Positions 1 to 5,222 of a stretch of DNA of 6,033 nucleotides are shown in pieces. The translations under genes were made by a program, and so were the position numbers. Positions within the stretch are counted from its first letter, which is position 1. Each line of letters opens with the position of its first letter. Location of the stretch: the NCBI GenBank assembly GCA_023245725.1, contig JAHFJU010000081.1:1-6033 (forward strand), read 5' to 3'. The DNA comes from Candidatus Peregrinibacteria bacterium. Lineage in GTDB: Bacteria; Patescibacteriota; Gracilibacteria; UBA1369; UM-FILTER-53-11. Below the pieces are notes generated by a model. That model made no database searches, was not told where the DNA came from, and saw only the letters and a list, made by a program, of their open reading frames with translations.

Positions 1-340
1 AGTTAAAAGGATTGAGAACAACGGCCCAACTGACCGGTTCTCTATTATCGTATCGAAGAAAACGTCTAAGAAAGCGGTAATTCGCAACCTTATTAAGAGG
101 AGGATTAAAGAGGCCGTTAGAATTTGGTTGAAGGGTGCGGCGGCACTTGGGGCGGAAACTGAGACGCAGATTGCTCCAAAAACGCCATCGACGCTGGAGC
201 CGATTGCGCAAACTATAAACGCCCCTATCGTGGCTATAAAAAGGCACTTTGACTATGTAATAATTGGGAAAGCGGCGGCTGAGACTGCAGATTTTGAAGT
301 GATAAGGAGCGAGATTAATGGAGTGCTCAAGAGAAGATGA
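1..340 (+). CDS. rnpA: Ribonuclease P protein component, 5'-truncated by window edge
   Basis: Protein subunit of RNase P, which binds the catalytic RNA and helps remove the 5' leader from pre-tRNAs. The reading frame is open from base 2 to the TGA at 338-340, giving 112 visible codons; the N-terminal part (perhaps 20-30 residues) lies outside the window. The family signature is clear: FSIIVSKKTSKKAVIRN leads into the RNR-type motif RNLIKRRIKEAVR at codons 29-41, where the usual final Arg-Glu is Lys-Glu. The C-terminal strand and helix (FDYVIIGK, then FEVIRSEINGVLKRR) also fit. Between these blocks lies an Ala/Thr/Pro-containing stretch of about 40 residues, longer than the roughly 15-20 usual for the family. 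The stop directly abuts the yidC GTG, so the two genes are probably co-transcribed and translationally coupled. The neighbour yidC supports the call. A TTG at 128 could be taken as a start, but the frame continues upstream with RnpA homology. Confidence -1.
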   Translation, partial: VKRIENNGPTDRFSIIVSKKTSKKAVIRNLIKRRIKEAVRIWLKGAAALGAETETQIAPKTPSTLEPIAQTINAPIVAIKRHFDYVIIGKAAAETADFEVIRSEINGVLKRR

Positions 341-1696
341 GTGGTTATGACAGCGTCTGCTATACTATCGCCACTTATGAATTCAAAGAAAATTATTCAA
401 TGGGCACTGGTGTTTTTTATCGTGCTCACAGCGATGCAGTTTTTTACAAAAAAAGACGTTCAACCAGTCGCACAAACAGCCAACTCCCCTGTTGTTTTAA
501 CTCCTACCAAAACAAACTTTGTTCAAGGCGAAGAAGTTATTGTTAAAGTGACAAATAATAGTGATAAACCTCTAACTATAGAAAGCAAATGTCCTTCAAA
601 TCCTCTTTCTGTATTAGCTTTTGACGGGAACTCATACCAACCAGTTACGGCAGAAACAAAGTTGAATTGCGAAAGATTAAGTTCTACCGAAATTGCAGCT
701 GGAGCAACTGCGCCGATTAGCTATAAATACTGGAACAACGCACTTTTTGCGAATCCGGGAAGATATAAAATAGAAATGACAATACCCGTAGCGACTGTAC
801 CGGCAACGGCGAGCACATTGACGACTTCAACAAAACCCCTTGCAGAAACTCCAAAAGCACTGACCGAATCGGCCTCAACAACACCTACTGCAACTACAGC
901 AGTCGCGACAACTATTTCAACTCCAGAGTTCACTGTAGAACAAGCCGGCTCACTTCGAATCTTTTTTAGAACTGTTTTTTATCGCCCGCTTTTGAACGCA
1001 CTTGTATATATTATCTCGGTAATTCCGTATCACGATCTAGGTTTTGCAACAATAATTATTACGATTCTAATTCGTTTAATTTTGCTTGTACCGTCTCAGC
1101 GAGCGCTTATTTCTCAGCGAAAAATGCAGGCACTTCAACCACGGCTTGAGAAAATTAAAAAAGAATTTCACGGAAATCAGGAAAAAATTGCACAAGAAAC
1201 AATGAAGTTATGGAAAGAAAATAAAGTGAATCCTTTTGGCTCATGCCTTCCACTCCTTATTCAATTCCCGTTTTTGATTGCGATTTTTTATGTGATTCAA
1301 AGTGGATTAAATCCTGATAATTCACACCTTCTATATGGCAGTCTTTCGAACTTTGACTATAACTCCATGAACACTTTTTTCATGGGGATTTTGGAGCTTA
1401 CCAAGCCAAATGCATACGTGTTACCGTTAATTGTAGGAGGTCTTCAATTCGGACAAATGAAGCTGTCTTTTGCTAAAAAAGCAGCGAAAGATGGATCGAA
1501 GAAAATTATTGAGATGAAGAATGACAAACCTGTTGTTACAGACGAAATTGCCGCTGCCAATAAGTCGATGATTTATGTTATGCCGGTTATGATTGGTATG
1601 TTTACGGCTTCGGTGCCAGCTGGTGTTGGCTTATACTGGGCAACATCGACACTTTTTGCTATCGGGCAACAATTGATAGTGAATAAAAAGGCATAA
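341..1696 (+). CDS. yidC: Membrane protein insertase YidC/Oxa1 family
   Basis: Inserts and folds inner-membrane proteins, alone or with SecYEG. The 451-residue product has an N-terminal membrane segment (about 17-35), a small extracytoplasmic domain (about 50-150), a Thr/Ala/Pro-rich linker (about 150-198) and the conserved 60KD_IMP core (about 203-448). Core marks include FYRPLLNAL (213-221), the groove arginine R245 in TILIRLILLVP, a charged cytoplasmic hairpin (about 255-295), NPFGSCLPLLIQFPF (297-311) and the final pair of helices with VPAGVGLYW (425-433). The extracytoplasmic domain is much smaller than the proteobacterial P1 domain and looks like a beta-sandwich with two cysteines (C84, C110). 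A lysine-rich loop (about 376-408) precedes the last two helices. Start choice: GTG 341 directly follows the rnpA stop. ATG 347 and ATG 377 are in frame, and ATG 377 would put the membrane helix nearer the N terminus; none has a strong ribosome binding site. The family call is very sure, the exact start is not. Confidence -1.
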   Translation: MVMTASAILSPLMNSKKIIQWALVFFIVLTAMQFFTKKDVQPVAQTANSPVVLTPTKTNFVQGEEVIVKVTNNSDKPLTIESKCPSNPLSVLAFDGNSYQPVTAETKLNCERLSSTEIAAGATAPISYKYWNNALFANPGRYKIEMTIPVATVPATASTLTTSTKPLAETPKALTESASTTPTATTAVATTISTPEFTVEQAGSLRIFFRTVFYRPLLNALVYIISVIPYHDLGFATIIITILIRLILLVPSQRALISQRKMQALQPRLEKIKKEFHGNQEKIAQETMKLWKENKVNPFGSCLPLLIQFPFLIAIFYVIQSGLNPDNSHLLYGSLSNFDYNSMNTFFMGILELTKPNAYVLPLIVGGLQFGQMKLSFAKKAAKDGSKKIIEMKNDKPVVTDEIAAANKSMIYVMPVMIGMFTASVPAGVGLYWATSTLFAIGQQLIVNKKA

Positions 1697-1706
1697 CCAC
1701 GACATA

Positions 1707-1736
1707 TTGACCAATCACACAACATTTGTGTAAAAT
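1707..1736 (+). promoter_or_regulatory. Sigma70-type promoter for khpB
   Basis: TTGACC at 1707-1712 (5 of 6 to TTGACA) and TAAAAT at 1731-1736 (5 of 6 to TATAAT) are separated by 18 bases. Transcription would begin around 1743-1745, at or just before the ATG at 1746, so the mRNA would be leaderless or nearly so. This is the best-matching promoter in the window and suggests khpB can be expressed apart from rnpA-yidC. Start-site mapping is not available from sequence alone. Confidence -1.
1717..1731. repeat. Perfect 6-bp inverted repeat in promoter spacer
   Basis: ACACAA (1717-1722), centre CAT, TTGTGT (1726-1731): perfect six-base arms around a three-base centre. It fills most of the spacer between the -35 and -10 boxes and overlaps the first base of the -10, which is where an operator for a dimeric repressor would sit. 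It is A/T-rich and has no T-run after it, so a terminator for yidC is less likely. The regulator, if any, is unknown, and a short repeat like this can occur by chance. Confidence -1.
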
Positions 1737-1745
1737 CCCCACGTT

Positions 1746-2228
1746 ATGGAAAAAATTGAAGAATTAATTCAGGAGACACTTGCAGAGCTTCTCAAAAACA
1801 TGGGGATTCCATTCCGCCGTTTTACAGTTGAAGCAATGGAGCAAAAAGCTGAAGGACACGACACTGTTTATCGTGTAGATGTAGATACAAGCGATTCTGC
1901 TTTGTTAATCGGGTATCATGGTGAAAATGCTTATGCATTGCAGCATATTTTAAAAACTATCTTGTATAAAAAAACTAACCAGAATATTTTTGTTGTTGTA
2001 GATGTAGATGGATACAGAAAACGCCAAGAAGACAGCGTTATTACACTTGCTCATAAGAAAGTAGAGGTTCTTCGCAAAACCGGCCAACGCCAGATTTTGC
2101 CACCGATGTCACCTTTTTTCCGCCGTATTGTGCACCTTGCTCTTACTGGTGGTGATTTTACAGACGTAGTTACCGAGAGCACAGGCGAGGGCGACAGCCG
2201 CGCAGTTACTCTTAGTTTGAAGAATTAA
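1746..2228 (+). CDS. khpB: KH-R3H RNA-binding protein, KhpB/Jag (EloR) family
   Basis: Predicted cytoplasmic single-stranded-RNA-binding protein. In Firmicutes, KhpB/EloR works with KhpA and affects cell elongation and division, and its gene commonly follows yidC, as here. The 160-residue product has a short N-terminal helix (about 1-20), a KH domain (about 24-95) with the GXXG-loop region LIGYHGENAYALQ (54-66), and an R3H domain (about 96-160) with RRIVH (126-130, giving the R-x3-H pattern) and VTESTGEGDSRAVTL (142-156). It lacks the separate N-terminal Jag_N domain of longer Firmicutes homologues, so it is the short form. In the KH loop the usual Lys/Arg-rich GKxG is GYHG, with Tyr in place of the basic residue. 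No Shine-Dalgarno site precedes the ATG; the promoter described at 1707-1736 would give a leaderless message. It ends 14 bases before the next gene. Confidence -1.
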   Translation: MEKIEELIQETLAELLKNMGIPFRRFTVEAMEQKAEGHDTVYRVDVDTSDSALLIGYHGENAYALQHILKTILYKKTNQNIFVVVDVDGYRKRQEDSVITLAHKKVEVLRKTGQRQILPPMSPFFRRIVHLALTGGDFTDVVTESTGEGDSRAVTLSLKN

Positions 2229-2231
2229 TAA

Positions 2232-2237
2232 TATAAT
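2232..2237 (+). promoter_or_regulatory. Perfect -10 box, leaderless-type start of SLH/RlpA-like gene
   Basis: A perfect TATAAT lies only five bases before the ATG at 2243, inside the 14-base gap after khpB. A transcript started from it would begin at or very near the ATG, giving a leaderless mRNA. No good -35 box stands 16-18 bases upstream (that position falls in the end of khpB) and there is no Shine-Dalgarno site. Chance occurrence in A/T-rich DNA is the main alternative, but exact match and spacing favour function. Confidence -1.
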
Positions 2238-2242
2238 TTCGT

Positions 2243-3259
2243 ATGAAACGTTTTTTTGCCGTGACTACTCTGCTGATCGCACTATCACCTGTTTTGAACG
2301 TTCCTGTAGCCCTTGCTGACGATGTGAACTCAAATACTTCGACACCTGTTATAGAGACTACCAATGAGGCACTTGAACAAGCACCAGCGATGCCTTCATA
2401 TAAAGATATTCCTGATGAAAATAAATATTTTGAGAGCGTACGGAACATCACGAAATTAGGATTTATGAAGGGAGATTCAACCAATAATTTTCGCATTAAT
2501 TCTTTTGTAACACGCGACGATGTAATTTATGCAATTGCAAAAGCGGCTAATTTAAAGCCAAATAATGTTAATACTCAAATTTTCAGAGACATTCGAAAAA
2601 ACAATCCTGCATTTAAAGAAATCACCGCTGCATCTGAAGATGACCTGCTAGATGCCTTTGTGGTGAAAAAAAACATGTTCTCCCCAAAAGCTAAAGTGAC
2701 AGTTGCGCAGGCACTTGATGCTTTATATAAGGCATTTGATGCCGATGAATTTTCAGGAGAGGTTGAGTTACGATACGAACTTAAAACTGAACTTCCAGAC
2801 AATTGGGATTTCACGACCGATGTTCGTCGTGCAGTGAAAGATAATGTTTTGTTTCAAAAAGCTGACGGAACTCTGTATTTAGATCCTACAAAAAATATTA
2901 CACGAGGAGATTTTGCGTCACTGCTTTATCGCTTTACTGAAAGCCGAAAAGAAGGAATCGGTTTTGGCCTTGCAAGCTGGTACGGCGACGGACTTTCAAA
3001 GGTAAAAGTTACTGGAGATCGTGCGAAAGAACTTTCTGCTAAACATTTAACAGCGGCAAATAGAGACCTGCCGATGGGAACAATTTTAAAAGTTACAAAT
3101 CAATATAACGGAAAATCGGTAGAGGTTGCCGTTAATGATCGTGGCCCGTATGTTGCCGGAAGAGTGGTAGACCTTTCCCGCTCTGCTTTTGCAGCGATTG
3201 AAGATGTAGGAACAGGCACTGCTGTTGTAAAAATCGAGGTAATTCAAAAAACAGAGTAG
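2243..3259 (+). CDS. Secreted SLH-domain protein with C-terminal RlpA-like double-psi beta-barrel
   Basis: Predicted exported cell-envelope protein of 338 residues. It opens with a signal peptide (MKRFF, hydrophobic stretch, likely cleavage after ALA at about 25). No lipobox cysteine is present, so it is not a lipoprotein, unlike E. coli RlpA. Residues 52-105 match an SLH repeat (YKDIPDENKYFESVRNITKL ... VTRDDVIYAIAKA), a degenerate second follows (about 112-166) and a third at about 185-232 ends in ITRGDFASLLYRF. SLH repeats usually bind secondary wall polymers. Residues 240-336 form an RlpA-like DPBB domain: ASWYGDG (244-250), LTAANRDLPMGT (269-280), NDRGPY with D299 (298-303) and GRVVDLSRSAF (306-316). 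RlpA in Pseudomonas cleaves naked glycan strands during division. Here the usual TAAH histidine is Asn (N273), so activity is uncertain and a binding role is possible. The FtsL-like gene downstream suggests a division or wall-remodelling setting. Confidence -1.
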   Translation: MKRFFAVTTLLIALSPVLNVPVALADDVNSNTSTPVIETTNEALEQAPAMPSYKDIPDENKYFESVRNITKLGFMKGDSTNNFRINSFVTRDDVIYAIAKAANLKPNNVNTQIFRDIRKNNPAFKEITAASEDDLLDAFVVKKNMFSPKAKVTVAQALDALYKAFDADEFSGEVELRYELKTELPDNWDFTTDVRRAVKDNVLFQKADGTLYLDPTKNITRGDFASLLYRFTESRKEGIGFGLASWYGDGLSKVKVTGDRAKELSAKHLTAANRDLPMGTILKVTNQYNGKSVEVAVNDRGPYVAGRVVDLSRSAFAAIEDVGTGTAVVKIEVIQKTE

Positions 3260-3261
3260 TG

Positions 3262-3278
3262 TGATAGACTTCGTCAGG
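3262..3278 (+). promoter_or_regulatory. Possible extended -10 and weak ribosome binding site before the FtsL-like gene
   Basis: TGATAGACT (3262-3270) fits an extended -10 (TGN followed by TAGACT), and AGG at 3276-3278 is the only Shine-Dalgarno-like triplet before the ATG at 3289, ten bases away, which is rather long. The two elements would conflict, because transcription from the -10 would begin near the AGG. The gene may instead be read through from the SLH/RlpA-like gene 29 bases upstream. Weak evidence for either. Confidence -1.
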
Positions 3279-3288
3279 TAAAAAAATT

Positions 3289-3636
3289 ATGTATTCATAT
3301 AAACGCACCGCTCTTTCGGTACAGGTAAATAAAGCTACAAAAATGCTGCTTATTGCATTATCTGCGATGCTGGTTTCGGTGTCTGTATATTTTTTTATTT
3401 ACATGAGTTTAAATGCAGAAAAGGGCTCTCTCATGCGCGAAAATCAGATTGAACAAACAACGCTTGAGTCAGAAAACAGGTTGCTGAAAGAACAGGTTTT
3501 GCAGTCGCAATCACTTGACCACATTCAATCGAGTAACGAAGTTGAAGGAATGAAACCATCTACAAACGAGACGTATTTAAAGCCACCAGTTCCTATTGGT
3601 TCGCGTGATGGCGAGATGAACAGAGTAATAGACTGA
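3289..3636 (+). CDS. Small bitopic coiled-coil protein, FtsL/FtsB-like
   Basis: A 115-residue protein with a short basic N terminus (about 1-19), one membrane helix (about 19-40), a heptad-like coiled coil (about 42-76, including LESENRLLKEQVLQ) and a polar, proline-containing tail (about 84-115). In the tail, EGMKPSTNETYL resembles the region after the coiled coil in FtsL and FtsB, where a Gly-Met-x-Pro-like turn is common. FtsL, FtsB and DivIC are short bitopic divisome proteins with cytoplasmic N termini whose coiled coils bind one another and activate septal wall synthesis. These proteins are poorly conserved in sequence, so the call rests on architecture and the tail motif. FtsL often precedes the gene for the septal transpeptidase FtsI, but here a convergent gene follows, so this could be another small membrane-anchored coiled-coil protein. 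The upstream wall protein gene is in keeping with a division role. Confidence -1.
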   Translation: MYSYKRTALSVQVNKATKMLLIALSAMLVSVSVYFFIYMSLNAEKGSLMRENQIEQTTLESENRLLKEQVLQSQSLDHIQSSNEVEGMKPSTNETYLKPPVPIGSRDGEMNRVID

Positions 3637-3685
3637 GAACAAATCACGCACATGCGCGAAAATATATTGGATTGCAATTTATGTT

Positions 3686-3711
3686 GCTCAGCTTTTTTAA
3701 AAAATTAGAGC
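3686..3711. terminator. Possible shared terminator between convergent genes
   Basis: Between the TGA of the FtsL-like gene (3634-3636) and the malate dehydrogenase stop, GCTC (3686-3689) and GAGC (3708-3711) flank a T6A6 tract (3693-3704). The tract is self-complementary, so each strand shows an A/T hairpin with a run of six T's, as a bidirectional terminator might. The GC arms are only four bases and the upper stem contains mismatches, so it is weak. It overlaps the last codons of the malate dehydrogenase gene. Confidence -1.
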
Positions 3712-4637
3712 TTAGCCTTAACCTCTTCTGTAAGGGCAACAACGTGTTCGACAGTCTTTTGAAATACCGCCTTTTCTGAGTCGTTAAATTTAACTTCCAT
3801 TACTTTTTCAACACCGTTTCGGCCTAATAGAGTTGGAACACCAATAAATACTCCTTTTACTCCATACTCGCCATCGAGATACGCAGCGCATGGCAGAATG
3901 CGTTTTTTATCCTTTAAAATTGACTCAACCATAGCAACTACAGAAGCGGCAGGAGCGTAATAAGCAGACCCCATCTTTAATAAATTCACAATTTCAGCAC
4001 CTCCATTTTGAGTACGTGTCACAATCGCGTCGATTTTTTCTTGTGAAAGCAAATCGTGAAGCGGAATTCCGCCAACCGTAGCCAAACGAGTAACTGGAAC
4101 CATTGTGTCGCCGTGACCACCAAGAACCATAGCCTGAACATCTTCGACTGAGACTTTTAACTCATCTGCAATGAACCAGCGCATTCGAGCAGTATCAAGC
4201 ACACCAGCCATGCCAACAACACGGTTCGTCGGAAATCCTGTAACTTTCCAAGCAGTGTAAACCATTGCATCGAGAGGATTTGTAACCACAATTACAATCG
4301 CATTTGGTGAAAATTTCTTAATTTGTTCACTGACATTTTTTACGATTCCCATGTTTACAGCCAAAAGTTCATCGCGAGTCATTCCGGGTTTTCGTGGAAG
4401 CCCTGCGGTAATAACTACAATGTCTGAGTTTGCGGTGTCTTCGTAAGAGTTTGTACCAGTAACGCGAACATCCCACCCATCTACGGGAGTTGCTTCACAC
4501 ATATCGAGCGCTTTGCCCTGGGGAATTCCTTCTGCAATATCGATCAACACAACGTCACCGAGTTCGTGCATTGCAATGTAATGTGCAACTGTAGAGCCAA
4601 CAAATCCGCTACCGACAACTGTAATTTTTGAACGCAT
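3705..4637 (-). CDS. mdh: NAD-dependent malate dehydrogenase (LDH-like MDH family)
   Basis: Interconverts malate and oxaloacetate with NAD(H) in the cytoplasm. The 310-residue length is typical. Visible sites: GSGFVG (9-14), the Rossmann nucleotide loop; D33 at the end of the second strand, which favours NAD over NADP; LPRKPGMTRDELL (80-92) with R82 and R88, the pair that binds the substrate carboxylate and marks malate rather than lactate dehydrogenase (LDH has Gln at the R82 position); VTNPLD with N120; LDTARMR with D148 and R151; and GGHGDTMVP with the catalytic H175, paired with D148. All catalytic residues are present, so the enzyme should be active. No other TCA-cycle gene is visible, so it may act as a redox valve or anaplerotic link rather than in a full cycle. 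It starts at ATG 4637 with no Shine-Dalgarno site; the DMT-type gene lies 69 bases upstream on the same strand. Confidence -1.
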   Translation of the reverse strand: MRSKITVVGSGFVGSTVAHYIAMHELGDVVLIDIAEGIPQGKALDMCEATPVDGWDVRVTGTNSYEDTANSDIVVITAGLPRKPGMTRDELLAVNMGIVKNVSEQIKKFSPNAIVIVVTNPLDAMVYTAWKVTGFPTNRVVGMAGVLDTARMRWFIADELKVSVEDVQAMVLGGHGDTMVPVTRLATVGGIPLHDLLSQEKIDAIVTRTQNGGAEIVNLLKMGSAYYAPAASVVAMVESILKDKKRILPCAAYLDGEYGVKGVFIGVPTLLGRNGVEKVMEVKFNDSEKAVFQKTVEHVVALTEEVKAKL

Positions 4638-4677
4638 GAAGTAAAAAGTTAAATGGCTAGAAAGTAGTTAGTAGCTT

Positions 4678-4705
4678 ATTTTATAGGATTTTTTAGAAAG
4701 AACAA
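4678..4705 (-). promoter_or_regulatory. Candidate promoter for mdh
   Basis: On the minus strand, TTGTTC (4705-4700) and TAAAAT (4683-4678) stand 16 bases apart in the 69-base gap before mdh. Transcription would begin near 4671, leaving a leader of about 34 bases without an evident ribosome binding site. A second, poorer hexamer, TAACTT, lies eight bases before the ATG and would give a leaderless message. The region is A/T-rich, so both are tentative, and read-through from the upstream gene is possible. Confidence -1.
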
Positions 4706-4706
4706 T

Positions 4707-5114
4707 TTATTTTAGCAATTTAGAAATTTCATTTTGCGCAACGACCATAACTCCTCCAACTAATATTAATAACAAACCAACGACACCAAAAACCGTGACT
4801 TTTTCTTTAAGAATGAGAGTGCTAAAAAGCAGCGCGACAATTGGTCCCATACCAATCCACAAAACCGCCAAAGTAAGAAAATTGCCTTTAAACGCCGGCA
4901 TACCAAGTTTGAACATGAGAGTGAAAAGAAAGTTTGCGAGGATTATGACCCAAAGATACTCGAACTGCGTTACGAGCGCGCGAACAATTGGAGAGTTGTA
5001 TGAAATGCCTAGATACTCCCCTTTCGACGAAAGTTTTCCAGTAAAATTGCCATACCATTGAATAATGCTCGTTCCAAGGAACGCTAGCGCTATAACTATA
5101 AATTTTTGTATCAT
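4707..5114 (-). CDS. Small four-helix membrane protein, EamA/DMT superfamily-like
   Basis: A 135-residue integral membrane protein with about four helices (roughly 4-20, 53-72, 79-99 and 105-127). The C-terminal half, GPIVALLFSTLILKEKVTVFGVVGLLLILVGGV-type in order (residues 90-122), follows the EamA/DMT pattern: a Gly-Pro start, a helix, a short loop with conserved Glu (E104 in LKEKVT), then a Gly-rich last helix. DMT proteins export or import small metabolites or drugs; the substrate cannot be told. It has the size of an SMR protein, but helix 1 lacks the membrane-embedded Glu needed for SMR drug/proton exchange, so SMR-type efflux is unlikely. A half-size DMT protein would presumably work as a dimer. 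The loop between helices 1 and 2 (about 21-50) is longer than in SMR proteins. ATG 5114 is preferred over an in-frame TTG at 5120 because TACAAT lies six bases before the ATG. Confidence -1.
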   Translation of the reverse strand: MIQKFIVIALAFLGTSIIQWYGNFTGKLSSKGEYLGISYNSPIVRALVTQFEYLWVIILANFLFTLMFKLGMPAFKGNFLTLAVLWIGMGPIVALLFSTLILKEKVTVFGVVGLLLILVGGVMVVAQNEISKLLK

Positions 5115-5120
5115 GGGCAA

Positions 5121-5126
5121 ATTGTA
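5121..5126 (-). promoter_or_regulatory. -10 box, leaderless-type start of the DMT-like gene
   Basis: On the minus strand TACAAT (5126-5121; 5 of 6 to TATAAT) lies six bases before the ATG at 5114. A transcript from it would begin at or next to the ATG. No clear -35 box is seen at 16-18 bases and no Shine-Dalgarno site. It repeats the arrangement found before khpB and the SLH/RlpA-like gene. Confidence -1.
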
Positions 5127-5171
5127 CTAAAAACGTTTGGTAAATGCACCTGTAATGCTTGCTAAAAACAA

Positions 5172-5202
5172 GACAACATGTCAAACTCCGCAGCAAGTTG
5201 CT
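5172..5202. repeat. Two small inverted repeats in the divergent intergenic region
   Basis: GACA-ACA-TGTC (5172-5182) and AGCAA-G-TTGCT (5192-5202) are two perfect short inverted repeats, nine bases apart, between the divergent DMT-like gene and the unrecognised plus-strand gene. The second one ends one base before the TATAAC -10 candidate at 5204-5209, a common operator position. Arms of four and five bases are short enough to arise by chance, so a regulatory role is speculative. Confidence -1.
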
Positions 5203-5203
5203 T

Positions 5204-5209
5204 TATAAC
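5204..5209 (+). promoter_or_regulatory. Candidate -10 box for the unrecognised 3'-terminal gene
   Basis: TATAAC (5 of 6 to TATAAT) lies 13 bases before ATG 5223. Transcription would begin near 5216, leaving a leader of only about seven bases and no room for a normal ribosome binding site. No convincing -35 box is seen. If this is the promoter, it rules out the alternative start at ATG 5178. Confidence -1.
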
Positions 5210-5222
5210 CAATTTTTACTTT

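Noticed and set aside
128..340. Separate 70-residue gene starting at TTG 128
   Set aside because: The same frame is open back to base 2 and contains the RNR-type motif, so it is the C-terminal part of rnpA.
337..546. 69-residue frame starting at ATG 337, overlapping the rnpA stop
   Set aside because: It overlaps yidC in another frame and has no recognisable features; the yidC frame carries the family homology.
721..933. Minus-strand 70-residue frame within yidC
   Set aside because: Antisense shadow of the Thr/Ala-rich linker; low-complexity GC-skewed sequence opens the opposite frame.
2212..2814. Two minus-strand frames opposite the SLH/RlpA-like gene
   Set aside because: Antisense to a well-supported gene and without domain features or plausible start signals.
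3671..3678. Eight-base palindrome ATTGCAAT in the convergent intergenic region
   Set aside because: Short A/T-rich palindromes are expected by chance, and it lies downstream of both genes, where no operator is needed.
5115..5120. TTG 5120 as start of the DMT-like gene
   Set aside because: It lies directly against the -10 box, and ATG 5114 two codons later fits the spacing.
4795..5196. Frames on both strands overlapping the DMT-like gene
   Set aside because: The 135-residue frame alone shows membrane helices and the EamA pattern; the others are shadows.
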